From UBA9410 sp036123635 (GTDB lineage: Bacteria > Actinomycetota > Acidimicrobiia > Acidimicrobiales > MedAcidi-G1), in NCBI GenBank assembly GCA_036123635.1, contig JAZADL010000095.1:1-53606 (forward strand): a stretch of DNA of 53,606 nucleotides, in the 5' to 3' direction. A model generated the notes under the pieces. The model saw nothing but the letters and a program-made list of their open reading frames with translations, ran no database searches and was not told the DNA's origin. This document shows, in pieces, positions 42,474 to 51,335 of this stretch. A program made the position numbers and the translations under genes. Positions within the stretch are counted from its first letter, which is position 1. Each line of letters begins with the position of its first letter.

Positions 42474-43238
42474 TTAGGTCCCGGTCCATTCCGGAGGGCG
42501 TTTCTCGGCGAAGGCTCGAGGGCCCTCTTTAGCATCGTTGGACTTCCAGACGGTGGCCATGTGGGGGCGCTGGATCTTCCACATTTCCTCTTCGGTGGCG
42601 CCTTGGGTTGCCCGGACGAGCTGTTTGGAAGCGGCCACAGCCAACGGAGCGTTCCGGGCGATTCGCTCGGCCAGGGTGAGAGCCTCACCGAGAGCGTCAC
42701 CGGGCTCAGCCAGCCGGGAGACCAGACCGCGGTCGGCAGCTTGCTCAGCTGTGATCGGATCTCCAGTGATGGCCATCTCCATGGCCGTGCCGTAGCCGAC
42801 ACGACCAGGGAGTCGGAATAGGCCAGCTCCTGCGGCAAACAGACCCACCCCGACCTCCGGGATGCCTAACTTGGCGTTACGGGCGGCTACCAGCAGGTCA
42901 CAGGACAGTGCCAGTTCCAGCCCCCCAGCCAGGGCGAAGCCCTCAATCGCTCCGACAAGAGGTTTGGCTGCACCGTTTTGAACGAACTCCAACATCGGTC
43001 CGATGTCCTCGCCTCGCGAGAATGCCTTCAGGTCCATACCAGAGCAGAAGCCCTTTCCGGCACCAGTTAGAACGCCAGCCGTGAGCCCAGAATCACTGTT
43101 GAGATCCTGCACGGCGGACCACAGGCCCTCGGACAGGGCCCCGTTGATGGCGTTCATGGCCTCGGGCCGATTCAACGTAATGACCATCACCCGGTCCCGC
43201 CGCTCGGTGAGCACCGCCGACTCCCCATTGCCGCTCAT
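42474..43238 (-). CDS. Enoyl-CoA hydratase/isomerase family protein (crotonase)
   Basis: 254 residues of the crotonase superfamily. Oxyanion-hole segments are GAGKGFCSGMDLKAFSRG and EGFALAGGLELALSCDLLVA; the next block, AKLGIPEVGVGLFAAGAGLFRLPGRVGY, carries a glutamate where hydratases have one catalytic acid. The other glutamate position is less clear, so isomerase or other crotonase reactions remain possible. GLVSRLAEPGDAL and ASKQLVRAT fill the C-terminal part. It acts on acyl-CoA in beta-oxidation-like reactions. It follows the SDR gene by eleven bases on the same strand. Confidence 0.92.
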   Translation of the reverse strand: MSGNGESAVLTERRDRVMVITLNRPEAMNAINGALSEGLWSAVQDLNSDSGLTAGVLTGAGKGFCSGMDLKAFSRGEDIGPMLEFVQNGAAKPLVGAIEGFALAGGLELALSCDLLVAARNAKLGIPEVGVGLFAAGAGLFRLPGRVGYGTAMEMAITGDPITAEQAADRGLVSRLAEPGDALGEALTLAERIARNAPLAVAASKQLVRATQGATEEEMWKIQRPHMATVWKSNDAKEGPRAFAEKRPPEWTGT

Positions 43239-43249
43239 CTTCGGTCTAC

Positions 43250-44029
43250 CTACTTGGGAGGCATCCGGATGCCCCCGTCCACCCGGACGACTTCACCGTT
43301 CATGTATGGGTTAGTAAGCAAGTCCATGACCATAAAGGCCAGCTCCTCCGAAGAACCCAGGCGCTTCGGGAATAACACCGATTGGCCCAGGTGAGCTTTG
43401 AAGGCGTCGCTCTGCTCGCCCTCGCCGTAGATGGGCGTGTCGATTAGGCCGGGGGCGATGGTGTTGACCCGCACGCCGACAGCCGCTAAGTCACGGGCGA
43501 TAGGCAGCGTCATGCCCACGATGCCGCCCTTGGAGGCCGAGTAGGAGGCCTGTCCGATCTGGCCGTCGAAGGCCGCTGCCGAAGCCATGTTGACCACGGC
43601 ACCTCGCTGTCCGTCCTCATCCAGCGGCTCGGTCGCCGCCATGGCACCGGCCGCCCGGCTGAGCACGTTGAACGAACCAATCAGGTTCACCCGGACCACG
43701 AACTCGAACCGTTCTAGGTCCATCGGCTCGTTGTCGCGGGAAATAGTACGGGCCGCATATCCGAGGCCAGCTGAGTTGACGAGCGCCCTGAGTGGGCCCA
43801 TCTCGGAAGCGGCGGCGACCGCGGTATCGGCGTCGTCGGTGCTGGTGACGTCGCATCGAACAAATAAGCCACCCAACTCTGAGGCCACAGCCTGGCCACG
43901 ATCTTCGTTCAGGTCGGCGACGACAACCCGACTTCCGGCGGCTGCCAGCTGGCGTGCGCTGGCCTCACCGATGCCGGACGCTCCGCCAGTGACGATGGAG
44001 GAACTGCCCTCCAGGTCCATTCGGGGCAC
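43250..44029 (-). CDS. Short-chain dehydrogenase/reductase (3-hydroxyacyl-CoA dehydrogenase-like)
   Basis: 259 residues. The cofactor motif is VTGGASGIGEASARQLAAAGSRVVVADLNEDRG, with an aspartate that favours NAD. The catalytic serine is in MASAAAFDGQ, tyrosine and lysine in YSASKGGIVG, and the asparagine in VNSAGLGYA. VNTIAPGLIDTPIYGEG is the family C-terminal motif. It resembles type II 3-hydroxyacyl-CoA dehydrogenases. Start GTG 44029 has AGGAG six bases upstream, ATG 44020 being an alternative. With the crotonase and the zinc alcohol dehydrogenase it makes a minus-strand catabolic unit for acyl or alcohol intermediates. Confidence 0.93.
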   Translation of the reverse strand: MPRMDLEGSSSIVTGGASGIGEASARQLAAAGSRVVVADLNEDRGQAVASELGGLFVRCDVTSTDDADTAVAAASEMGPLRALVNSAGLGYAARTISRDNEPMDLERFEFVVRVNLIGSFNVLSRAAGAMAATEPLDEDGQRGAVVNMASAAAFDGQIGQASYSASKGGIVGMTLPIARDLAAVGVRVNTIAPGLIDTPIYGEGEQSDAFKAHLGQSVLFPKRLGSSEELAFMVMDLLTNPYMNGEVVRVDGGIRMPPK

Positions 44030-44079
44030 GCTGATCTCCTCTCGTGTTATCGCTGGTGTGCGGTTGAACCCGGGTCAGG

Positions 44080-45162
44080 TCAACCGTGGGGGAGCAGGAC
44101 GGTTCGGGCCTCAGCGCCGGCCTTCAGGGCGTCGAATGCCTCCTGAAGGCCGTCAAGGCCGGCAGTGTGGGAGACCAACTCGTCCAGTCGAAGCATTCCC
44201 CGGAGGTACAGGCCGGCCAAGAGCGGGAAATCCCGCCGAGGCTTACCACCCCCAGCTCGGATACCCAAGAGGTTCTTATTCTGGTGAAGGGCCTGGAACG
44301 GGTAGGTGACAGTAGCCGTGAGGTCGGGAACCCCTACGGCACAAACGTTTCCGCCAGCCCGGGCCATAGAGATGGCATCGGCCAAGAGTTTGGTGCTCCC
44401 GACCACCTCGAAAGCGTGGTCTACACCGCCTCCGCTGAGCTGTTGAACAGCGGCCACGGCGTCGAAATCGTCGCTGTCGGCCAACAGGAAATCGGTGGCT
44501 CCGAACTCGGTGGCCGTCCGCTCCTTGGAGGGTGCCCGGTCGATAGCGATGATCTGAGAGGCGCCACTGAGTCGGGCCGCCTGGATGACGTTTAGACCGA
44601 CGCCCCCTGCGCCGATGACCACCACTCGGTCACCGACGGCGACCCGGGCCCGGTTAAAAACTGCCCCGGCTCCGGTCATTACCCCGCACCCGATGAGGGC
44701 CGCCGAGGTGAGGGGAACCTCAGTGGGGATAGGGACGGCCTGGTTCTCGTGGACGATGGTCTCCTGGGCAAAGGCGCCCAGGTTGGCGAACCCCCACAAG
44801 GCCTGGTCGCCCTCGACGTGAGTGTGCCGAAGACCACCGAAGCCACAGTTGCCCGGGTCTCCACCCTCGCAGGTCGGGCAGTGGCCACAGTTCCCAAACG
44901 TAGAAAGCACCACGTGGTCACCCACCGAGCAATAGGTGACGGCCGATCCGATCTCCACAACGACGCCGGCTGCTTCGTGCCCGGGGACCAGCGGGGTGGG
45001 CATGTAGTACTTGCCGTGCACGCAACTGAGGTCACTTCCGCAGACGCCGGCCGCCCGGATCTCAACGCGGACCTGCCGCGGTTCTAGGTCCGCTGCGTGC
45101 TCGAGGGCGTCGGACAGCCGGACGTGTTCCTCGCCGTTGTCCTCCTGGATAAGGCCCTGCAT
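44080..45162 (-). CDS. Zinc-dependent alcohol dehydrogenase (MDR family)
   Basis: 360 residues. Catalytic zinc ligands are in GVCGSDLSCVHG and PGHEAAGVV; structural zinc cysteines are in FGNCGHCPTCEGGDPGNCGFGG; the cofactor motif is IGAGGVGLNVIQAARLSGASQIIAID. It has the length and pattern of class III-like/mycothiol-type actinobacterial NAD(P)-dependent alcohol dehydrogenases. It would oxidise an alcohol, perhaps one released by the neighbouring sulfatase. It is separated by 50 bases from the SDR gene downstream on the same strand. Confidence 0.93.
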   Translation of the reverse strand: MQGLIQEDNGEEHVRLSDALEHAADLEPRQVRVEIRAAGVCGSDLSCVHGKYYMPTPLVPGHEAAGVVVEIGSAVTYCSVGDHVVLSTFGNCGHCPTCEGGDPGNCGFGGLRHTHVEGDQALWGFANLGAFAQETIVHENQAVPIPTEVPLTSAALIGCGVMTGAGAVFNRARVAVGDRVVVIGAGGVGLNVIQAARLSGASQIIAIDRAPSKERTATEFGATDFLLADSDDFDAVAAVQQLSGGGVDHAFEVVGSTKLLADAISMARAGGNVCAVGVPDLTATVTYPFQALHQNKNLLGIRAGGGKPRRDFPLLAGLYLRGMLRLDELVSHTAGLDGLQEAFDALKAGAEARTVLLPHG

Positions 45163-45251
45163 GGGGACGTGCTCCGTTCAACCGAAATCAGACAGAACCC
45201 ATCATCCCGCCCGGATGTCGACAGGGCCAACGCGTGGAACGGTGTCGACGA

Positions 45252-46010
45252 TCACAGCGAGGACCAGAAGCCCACAAGCAGGTCAGCTGCTTCACCGGGC
45301 CGTTCCATCATCCACCAATGGCCAGCACCATCTAGCGGAGCGTGACGGGCCCCCAGGCGGTCGGCTACCTCGGCGGCTCGACCTGGCGGACCTACATAGG
45401 GGTCCTCGGTCGGGTCCAGGGCCAGCCCAGGTGGGAGGTCGGCGGTCGCCAGGACTTCGCCTAACTGGACCATTGCCGGCTGGGCACCCGACCGGTAGAG
45501 CGGAAGGATGCACTCGACCATGGTTTCGAGAGCGTCGGCCATGTCGGCGGCCGCCGCTTCGGTTACGCCGTTATTGCCCATATTGGCGATCCAGTCTTCG
45601 CGTGACACAGAGCGCATGCCTTCTAACACCTGTTCACCGACATCAGGCGTTTGCCAGAGCTCAGCTAAGTCGTGCCACCGGTAATCGGGATGTACAAGGC
45701 CTGTGCAGTCACACGCCCACGAGCGAACCAAATCAGGTCGGGTGGCCAGCACGCCGAACACGTGACCGGCACCCCAGTCGTGACCAACCAGGTGAACCGG
45801 ATTACCACCGGAGTCCAGATCCTCCAGTTCGGCGATCAGCCAGTCCCGGTATTCGACCTGGGTAGCTGTCCACCCATCCGGGGTAGGTGCACCGAATCCG
45901 GGCGGTGACAGCAGTACCAGGTCAGCGACATTGCGGTCGGTGAGCTCGCCGACGAGGTCAGTCCAGATGGCGTCAGTCTCCGGGTTCCCGTGGATCAGGA
46001 CAGTGGTCAT
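45252..46010 (-). CDS. Alpha/beta-fold hydrolase
   Basis: 252 residues from ATG 46010 (MTTVLIHGNPETDAIWTDLV), eight bases after GGAG; a TTG at 46040 is in frame but overlaps the sulfatase stop. Motifs are VLIHGNPETD (oxyanion loop), LVLLSPPGFG, the nucleophile elbow LVGHDWGAGHVF with aspartate, and the histidine in LDGAGHWWMMERP. HDWGAG with an aspartate nucleophile is the pattern of epoxide hydrolases and haloalkane dehalogenases. It is thus the third aspartate-nucleophile alpha/beta hydrolase in the window. It follows the sulfatase with a short gap and is probably co-transcribed. Confidence 0.87.
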   Translation of the reverse strand: MTTVLIHGNPETDAIWTDLVGELTDRNVADLVLLSPPGFGAPTPDGWTATQVEYRDWLIAELEDLDSGGNPVHLVGHDWGAGHVFGVLATRPDLVRSWACDCTGLVHPDYRWHDLAELWQTPDVGEQVLEGMRSVSREDWIANMGNNGVTEAAAADMADALETMVECILPLYRSGAQPAMVQLGEVLATADLPPGLALDPTEDPYVGPPGRAAEVADRLGARHAPLDGAGHWWMMERPGEAADLLVGFWSSL

Positions 46011-46036
46011 GCATTCATCTCCATTTCCGGTAGGGG

Positions 46037-47473
46037 TCAACCCCGCTCGGTCAGGTCGTATTCGGCCATGAAGTACGGAGTGTCAGGGTCATAGGAGGTG
46101 AGCGTGACGGGATCAGCCACCCGGCCTACTGGGCGGACATCGGTGCCAATGGTGTCCGAGGCGTCATCGCCGAGTTCGGCTCGAGCCGCCTCGACAAGAG
46201 CCAACAGTTCGGCGACTATCGCGGGGTATTCCTCGACTAAGTCGTTTCGCTCGCCGACATCAGCCTCTAGGTCATAGAGCCTCACCCGTTCCACATTCCA
46301 TTTCCGAACATGGAGCTTCCAACGTCCCTTTCTCACAGCCTCGACGTTTCCGCCAAGGATGTAGAAGAACGGCGCTTCGGGCGGGGCGTCGCCGCCCTCC
46401 AGGACAGTGCTGATGTCGCGTCCGTCCAAGGTTCGGTCGCTGGGGACGTCGATGCCGCACCACCCGGCAATCGTGGGGTAGAGGTCCATGGCATTGACGA
46501 CCTCGGAGACCGTTTGTCCGGCCGGGATCCTTCCCGGCCACCGGACGATGCATGGCACCCGCTGCCCGCCCTCCCACGTTGTGCCCTTTGATGCCCGGAG
46601 CTCACCGTTGCTACCACCGCCGTCGCGAATCAGAGCACCGTTGTCGCTGGTGAAGACAACCACTGTGTCCTCGTCCAGGCCCAGGGCTCGAATCTCGTCA
46701 AGAAGCGCCCCGGTCGACCAATCAATGCATTGCACCGCCGCCCCGTAACGACCATTAGTCGACTGTCGAACGAAGTGATCCCGAACGTAGATCGGCAGGT
46801 GTACGTAGAGGTGCGCGAGGTAGAGGAAGAACGGACTGTCCCGATGAGAGCGTAGGAACTCGATCGCGTCAGCGACGTATGCCTCGGTCAAGGCGGCCTG
46901 GTCGGGCTGCTCGGCTACCACCTCGTCGTCTCGCATAAGGGGAAGAGGTGGGCGGTCAGCCAGCATCGGAGCGTCATCAGGCAATGGCGTCCCCAACTGC
47001 TCCATGATGTCTCGGTAGGGCTGCTCCTCCGGCGACAAGGCTTGCCGACCCATGTCGTTGCTGTAGGGAAGACCAAACCAGCCGTCGAAACCATGGCAGG
47101 TAGGCAGGAACTCCGGTTGGTCTCCGCAGTGCCACTTTCCGACTAGACGGGTGGCGTATCCAGCGTCGTTAAGGAGGCGGGCGATAGTGATCTCGTCAGG
47201 GTGCAACCCTTGGGCTTGGCCGGGGAACAGAACAGGAGCGTTGTCGATGCTCCGCCCACCGAAACCAACCCGGAGCGGATAACTGCCGGTGAGCATTGCG
47301 GCTCGTGACGGCGAGCAGACCGGTGACGCCATGTAGAAGTCAGTGAGGCGAGCCCCCTCGGAGGCCATGTGGTCCAGGACCGGGGTCTCATGCTGAGTTG
47401 AGCCGTAGCACGACAGGTCGCCGTAGCCCAGGTCGTCACAGTTGATGAGGATGACGTTCGGTCGTCGACTCAT
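46037..47473 (-). CDS. Type I sulfatase (arylsulfatase A-like)
   Basis: 478 residues from ATG 47473 (MSRRPNVILINCDDLGYGD); a GTG at 47491 is in frame upstream. The formylglycine motif is C53-S-P-S-R followed by AAMLTGSYPLRVGF. Other segments are INCDDLGYGDLSCYGS, VGKWHCGDQPEFLPTCHGFDGWFG, FLYLAHLYVHLPIYV, VVFTSDNGALIRDGGGSNGELRASKGTTWEGGQRVPCIVRWPG. The last blocks match the arylsulfatase A/choline-type family rather than the AtsA-like copies at 26901 and 37977. No signal peptide is visible. It has no need of the C-terminal beta domain seen there. Upstream gene on the minus strand, with the hydrolase after it. Confidence 0.94.
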   Translation of the reverse strand: MSRRPNVILINCDDLGYGDLSCYGSTQHETPVLDHMASEGARLTDFYMASPVCSPSRAAMLTGSYPLRVGFGGRSIDNAPVLFPGQAQGLHPDEITIARLLNDAGYATRLVGKWHCGDQPEFLPTCHGFDGWFGLPYSNDMGRQALSPEEQPYRDIMEQLGTPLPDDAPMLADRPPLPLMRDDEVVAEQPDQAALTEAYVADAIEFLRSHRDSPFFLYLAHLYVHLPIYVRDHFVRQSTNGRYGAAVQCIDWSTGALLDEIRALGLDEDTVVVFTSDNGALIRDGGGSNGELRASKGTTWEGGQRVPCIVRWPGRIPAGQTVSEVVNAMDLYPTIAGWCGIDVPSDRTLDGRDISTVLEGGDAPPEAPFFYILGGNVEAVRKGRWKLHVRKWNVERVRLYDLEADVGERNDLVEEYPAIVAELLALVEAARAELGDDASDTIGTDVRPVGRVADPVTLTSYDPDTPYFMAEYDLTERG

Positions 47474-47583
47474 GGCTGGCCCTTCAGTCACCCGCGATCA
47501 TCCTGCGCGAGACAGCAGTCTGCCGAAGCGGGGACTGGGACCGGACCCCGTTTGGAAGCCAGACCGAGGCTACGGTCCGCCCC

Positions 47584-48081
47584 ATGAGCGATGAAGCCGA
47601 GAGCCAGAAGGTTGTAATGGAGTGGGAGACCCCCACCCATGCAGAGATTATCGAGATCACGAAGGCGCACATCATGGGGATGGAGGCCTCCGACGACGAT
47701 GCCGTGTGGTGTGTGGTGGGCATGCACCACGTGCTGTTACACACCGTCGGGCGACGATCAGGCAACGAACACAAGGTGGCGTTGCCGTTCTGGCGAGATG
47801 CCGACGGGCACCGAATCGTGGTCGGGTCGTTCGCCGGGGCGACGAAAGACCCGGCGTGGGTCCTAAACCTACGGGACCGAGAGGCCAATCCCCGAGTGAA
47901 GATCAGGGTCCAGGGCGGCATGTTTTGGTCCGAGCACGAAGTTCTCGATGCAGGGCCCACCCGTGACGCCCTGTGGGCCGCCTTGGTGGAGGACCGAGCG
48001 TTTTACGCCGACTATCAGGCAAAGACGGAACGGGTGATACCCCTGGTACGCCTGGCTGAGACTGAGGCCATTACCGACTGA
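47584..48081 (+). CDS. Deazaflavin (F420)-dependent nitroreductase family protein (Ddn-like)
   Basis: 165 residues of the DUF385/Ddn group of split-barrel proteins. The pattern HHVLLHTVGRRSGNEHKVALPFWRDADGHRIVVGSFAGATKDPAWVLNLRDREANPRVKIRVQGGMFWSEHEVLD is characteristic, with RRSG and KDPAWVLNL at the F420-binding site. Relatives reduce quinones, nitroimidazoles or other compounds with F420H2. The N-terminal 40 residues are longer than in Ddn. It is divergent from the sulfatase by 110 bases and convergent with the SMP-30 gene. Confidence 0.88.
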   Translation: MSDEAESQKVVMEWETPTHAEIIEITKAHIMGMEASDDDAVWCVVGMHHVLLHTVGRRSGNEHKVALPFWRDADGHRIVVGSFAGATKDPAWVLNLRDREANPRVKIRVQGGMFWSEHEVLDAGPTRDALWAALVEDRAFYADYQAKTERVIPLVRLAETEAITD

Positions 48082-48100
48082 TCAACCGGTCATCGATCAG
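48078..48100. terminator. Inverted repeat between convergent genes
   Basis: A 6-bp perfect inverted repeat CTGATC (48078-48083)/GATCAG (48095-48100) with an 11-base loop spans the stop of the Ddn-like gene, in the gap before the end of the SMP-30 gene. No U-tract is visible on either strand. Confidence 0.25.
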
Positions 48101-48149
48101 GTAAGGCGGTCTATCAGAGTCTGAGTTCAGGGCAGAGGAACCGGGGTCT

Positions 48150-48995
48150 TCATGGCCGGCCTGCATGAGGGCGGTCCACGAGCGTGGTCCAGATGCATCC
48201 GTCCCCGGTACCAGTGCGGTCGGAACCAGCCCCGGGGGCGGTAAGGACGTAAAGAGTCCGTCCATCGGCTCCACCCAGCGTGCAGGCGTAGGGCGTTTGT
48301 GGAGTTTCGATTTGGTGGGTGATCTCGCCACCCTCTACCACCCGAAGCACTCCCGAGGTGGCTACGTCGGCGAACCAGATTCCGTTCGCTTCGTCCATTG
48401 TGCAGCCGTCGGGTGCCGACTGGGGGAGTGGTGCCCACTCTCGGGCCGGTCCGGGCGTTCCGTTTCTGTCCAGGTCAAAGGCGGTGTAGCGCTGACCGAA
48501 TGTTTCGCCCACGATCAGGGTTCGACCGTCGGGGGTGATGACCGAGCCGTTGGGGAACAGCAGGTCGCCAGGCCCGGTGTCTACGGTTCCATCGGGTCGC
48601 ACTACGGCCAGTGTGGCGGTCTGTGGGTGGCCGTAGTTGGCCTCGATATCCCAGCCGAAGTTCCCCACATAGGCCGTGCCGTCAACCGCAACCACCATGT
48701 CGTTGCAATGCCAGGTGGCGACTTCAGAAAGGTCGGCGTGGACACTCACCTCGCCGTCCACGACACGGAGGACCTGTCGGGCGAGCATGGCTACGACGAG
48801 CATGGAGCCATCGGGCATCCATCCAAGGCCAGAGGGCTGCTCGTCGCCTAGGTCGAGCACGGTTTCTCGCTTGCCTTCCAGCGACACGGCGTAGATGCGG
48901 TGCTGGTAGAAGTCGCTGTACCAGAGCCGACCGTCGTGCCAGCGAGGTCCTTCGCCAAAGTCCAGGTCGTCGAGCAGCAGTTCGAGTTGTGCCAT
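48150..48995 (-). CDS. SMP-30/gluconolactonase-family protein
   Basis: 281 residues with the six-bladed beta-propeller of SMP-30/gluconolactonases. The N-terminal DFGEGPRWHDGRLWYSDFYQHRIYAVSLEG carries the metal-binding glutamate; the NDMVVAVDGTAYVGNFGWD segment supplies the asparagine; NGSVITPDGRTLIVGETFGQRYTAFDLD is also typical and includes the asparagine and the aspartate region. The enzymes open sugar or other lactones. Its natural lactone is unknown. It is convergent with the Ddn-like gene and divergent from the MFS transporter. Confidence 0.9.
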   Translation of the reverse strand: MAQLELLLDDLDFGEGPRWHDGRLWYSDFYQHRIYAVSLEGKRETVLDLGDEQPSGLGWMPDGSMLVVAMLARQVLRVVDGEVSVHADLSEVATWHCNDMVVAVDGTAYVGNFGWDIEANYGHPQTATLAVVRPDGTVDTGPGDLLFPNGSVITPDGRTLIVGETFGQRYTAFDLDRNGTPGPAREWAPLPQSAPDGCTMDEANGIWFADVATSGVLRVVEGGEITHQIETPQTPYACTLGGADGRTLYVLTAPGAGSDRTGTGDGCIWTTLVDRPHAGRP

Positions 48996-49078
48996 CCGGG
49001 CCTCCCGGTTCCGACCTCAACATTAAGAGAGGGCCGAAGCGCTGGTGAAGACGGCACCCCGCCTAGCCTTCGGCGCCG

Positions 49079-50248
49079 ATGGGCTTCCGAGCGCTAGCGC
49101 CGTACGTTTGGCCGATCTACGGACCCTGGATGTCGGCCAGCTTGGGTATGAGCCTCCTCCTAGTGGCTCTGCCAATCATCCTGGTTGGCGATGGCTACGG
49201 GTATGCCGTGGCGAGCATCGTGGCTGGTGCTGGGGGTGCGGGAGCTGCTGCTGGGGCGTTACCCGCAGGTTGGGCCACTGATCGGTGGGGTCCAGCCAGA
49301 GTGGGAGCGGGATCCCTCCTGGCCATGGCGGGTTCAGCGGCCGTCATGACAACCAGCGGGACGGTAGCCATCTTAGGATTTGGTCACTTTGTCTTCGGCG
49401 CCGGCGCTCTCGGCGTGCTGTTGTCACGTCAAGCCGACCTGACCCGCCGGATTCCACCGCTGCTCAGAGGTCGAGCCATGTCGCTGATGGGTGGGACAAT
49501 GCGGTTCTCAGTTCTCCTCGGGACCATTGTTGGCGGCACCCTCGTCGATGTGGCCGGTGCCCGTTGGACCTTTGGGGCCGCCGGCCTAGGAGCAGCGATA
49601 GGTATTCCGGCAGTTCTTCCTGGCGCCCTAAAGCCGGAAAGAGAGGTCGCTCCGATTGGTGCCGGAGGTCCGGGCCTGTTTGAGGTGGTACGGGCGAATC
49701 GGCGACGTTTACTACACGCAGGACTGTTCGGAATGGCCGCGATGACAACGCGTGAGGGCCGGATGGTGTTGCTTCCCCTGGTGGGGGTTGCCTTGGACCT
49801 CCGTCCGTCGGCTATCGGGATCCTGGTGGCTGCCGGCTACAGCGCAGACCTGATCCTCTTCCCGCTCTCGGGCTTGATCATGGACCGCTTGGGGCGCCTA
49901 GCGGCAATAGTGCCAGCGTACGGATTACTCGCGCTCGGCCTGCTCAGCCTGCTGGCGGCGGACTCGGCGACGGGGGTTCTGCTGTCGGGGCTAGTGATGG
50001 GCCTCGGGAACGGCCTGAGCGCTGGCTCCCTGTTCACCCTAAGTAGTGACCTGGCTCCCGAAGAGGGAACAGCTTCATTTCTCTCGGCGGTCGCGCTCCT
50101 CACCGACGGCGGTCGAGTATTCGGACCGCTGGTTGTGGCGGTGGTGGCCAGCCTTGGCAGCTTGGATGCTGCAGCGGTCGGTCTGGCCCTTGTCATGATC
50201 CTCGGTCTGGTCTGGCTGGTGGCCGTGGTCGGCGAGACCTCGGCCTAG
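49079..50248 (+). CDS. MFS transporter
   Basis: 389 residues with about twelve predicted transmembrane segments. The typical MFS loop between helices 2 and 3 is visible as AGWATDRWGPARVGAGSLLAM, and a second, in the other half, as PLSGLIMDRLGRLAAIVPAYG. The helix 5 region has GTIVGGTLVDVAGARWTFGAAGL. It is one base before the next gene's TTG or eleven before the preferred GTG start, so the transporter and the old yellow enzyme are co-transcribed and perhaps handle the same compound. Direction and substrate cannot be read from the sequence. Confidence 0.85.
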   Translation: MGFRALAPYVWPIYGPWMSASLGMSLLLVALPIILVGDGYGYAVASIVAGAGGAGAAAGALPAGWATDRWGPARVGAGSLLAMAGSAAVMTTSGTVAILGFGHFVFGAGALGVLLSRQADLTRRIPPLLRGRAMSLMGGTMRFSVLLGTIVGGTLVDVAGARWTFGAAGLGAAIGIPAVLPGALKPEREVAPIGAGGPGLFEVVRANRRRLLHAGLFGMAAMTTREGRMVLLPLVGVALDLRPSAIGILVAAGYSADLILFPLSGLIMDRLGRLAAIVPAYGLLALGLLSLLAADSATGVLLSGLVMGLGNGLSAGSLFTLSSDLAPEEGTASFLSAVALLTDGGRVFGPLVVAVVASLGSLDAAAVGLALVMILGLVWLVAVVGETSA

Positions 50249-50258
50249 GTTGCCTCGA

Positions 50259-51335
50259 GTGGTCAGCCTCTTCTCCCCGACGTCGCTCGGAACTCTGGAA
50301 CTCAAGAACCGAATCGTCATGGCGCCCATGACCCGCTCACGATCCACCGAGAATGGTGCAGTAACCGACCTGATGGCTGGGTATTACGGACAGCGGGCAT
50401 CAGCAGGCCTAATTGTGACCGAGGGGAGCGCCCCGAGCGAAAACGGCAAGGGTTATTGCCGTACGCCGGTCCTGGACTCGCCGGAACGGGCCGACGGTTG
50501 GCGGCCCGTAACTAGTGCGGTACATCAGAGCGGCGGATTGATCGTCGCCCAAGCCATGCACTGTGGACGAATTGCCCATAGGGACAACAAGGCCCCAGAC
50601 GCCGAGACTGTGGCTCCGTCGGCTGTGCGTGCCGCCGGAGAGATGTATACGGACAGCAACGGCTTACAGCCCTTTGACCAACCGCGGGAATTGACGGAAG
50701 ACGAGGTTTCCGGAGTGGTGGGGGAATACCGCCGATTTGCTGCCTTGGCTGTCGAGGCCGGATTCGACGGTGTCGAATTGCACGGAACGAGTGGTTACCT
50801 CCCGGCCCAGTTCCTGTGCACGGGCACAAACCGGAGAACCGACGCCTACGGTGGGCCAGTTCGAAATCGGATCCGGTTCGTGGTCGAAGCGCTACATGCC
50901 ATGTCCGACGAGGTGGGGGCTGACCGGGTCGGCTTCCGTATTTGCCCGGGGAACCCGTTCAACGATCTTCAAGATGAGGGACCTTCCGACGTTGAGGACA
51001 CTTTCCGGGCACTGCTAGAGGAGATCCGTCCCATGGGCCTGGCCTACCTGCACGTCATCCGTCTGGCGGGAGCGGATCTGGACAACTTGGCACTGGCCAG
51101 TGACCACCACGACGGGGCACTGGTCGCTAACGACTCCTTCGACGCCCGAGAGGCCGAAGATGCCATCTCCGGTGGACGGTGTGACGCCGTGTCGTTCGCT
51201 CGACACTTCCTGGCCAACCCCGACCTGGTTGAGCGCTTAGCTGACGGCCTGCCACTGGCCCGCTTCGATCCTCGGACCCTCTACACCCCTGGACCCGTCG
51301 GCTACGTCGACTATCCGACAGCCAAAGAGTCATGA
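50259..51335 (+). CDS. Old yellow enzyme family NADH:flavin oxidoreductase/alkene reductase
   Basis: 358 residues from GTG 50259, giving the usual VSLFSPTSLGTLELKNRIVMAPMTRSR; a TTG at 50250 adds three residues. It has QAMHCGRIAH, the substrate-pocket segment GVELHGTSGYLPAQFL, NRRTDAYGGPVRNRIRFVVE, and the FMN phosphate site CDAVSFARHFLANPDLVERL. Oddly, the substrate-binding pair, usually H-x-x-N or H-x-x-H, reads H-G-T-S here. Members reduce activated C=C bonds, nitro compounds or peroxides using NAD(P)H. The stop overlaps an ATG of a short ORF (ATGA). Confidence 0.9.
   Translation: MVSLFSPTSLGTLELKNRIVMAPMTRSRSTENGAVTDLMAGYYGQRASAGLIVTEGSAPSENGKGYCRTPVLDSPERADGWRPVTSAVHQSGGLIVAQAMHCGRIAHRDNKAPDAETVAPSAVRAAGEMYTDSNGLQPFDQPRELTEDEVSGVVGEYRRFAALAVEAGFDGVELHGTSGYLPAQFLCTGTNRRTDAYGGPVRNRIRFVVEALHAMSDEVGADRVGFRICPGNPFNDLQDEGPSDVEDTFRALLEEIRPMGLAYLHVIRLAGADLDNLALASDHHDGALVANDSFDAREAEDAISGGRCDAVSFARHFLANPDLVERLADGLPLARFDPRTLYTPGPVGYVDYPTAKES

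Noticed and set aside
45011..45865. 284-residue plus-strand frame opposite the alcohol dehydrogenase and hydrolase
   Set aside because: Spans two well-supported minus-strand genes and their gap; no recognisable domain.
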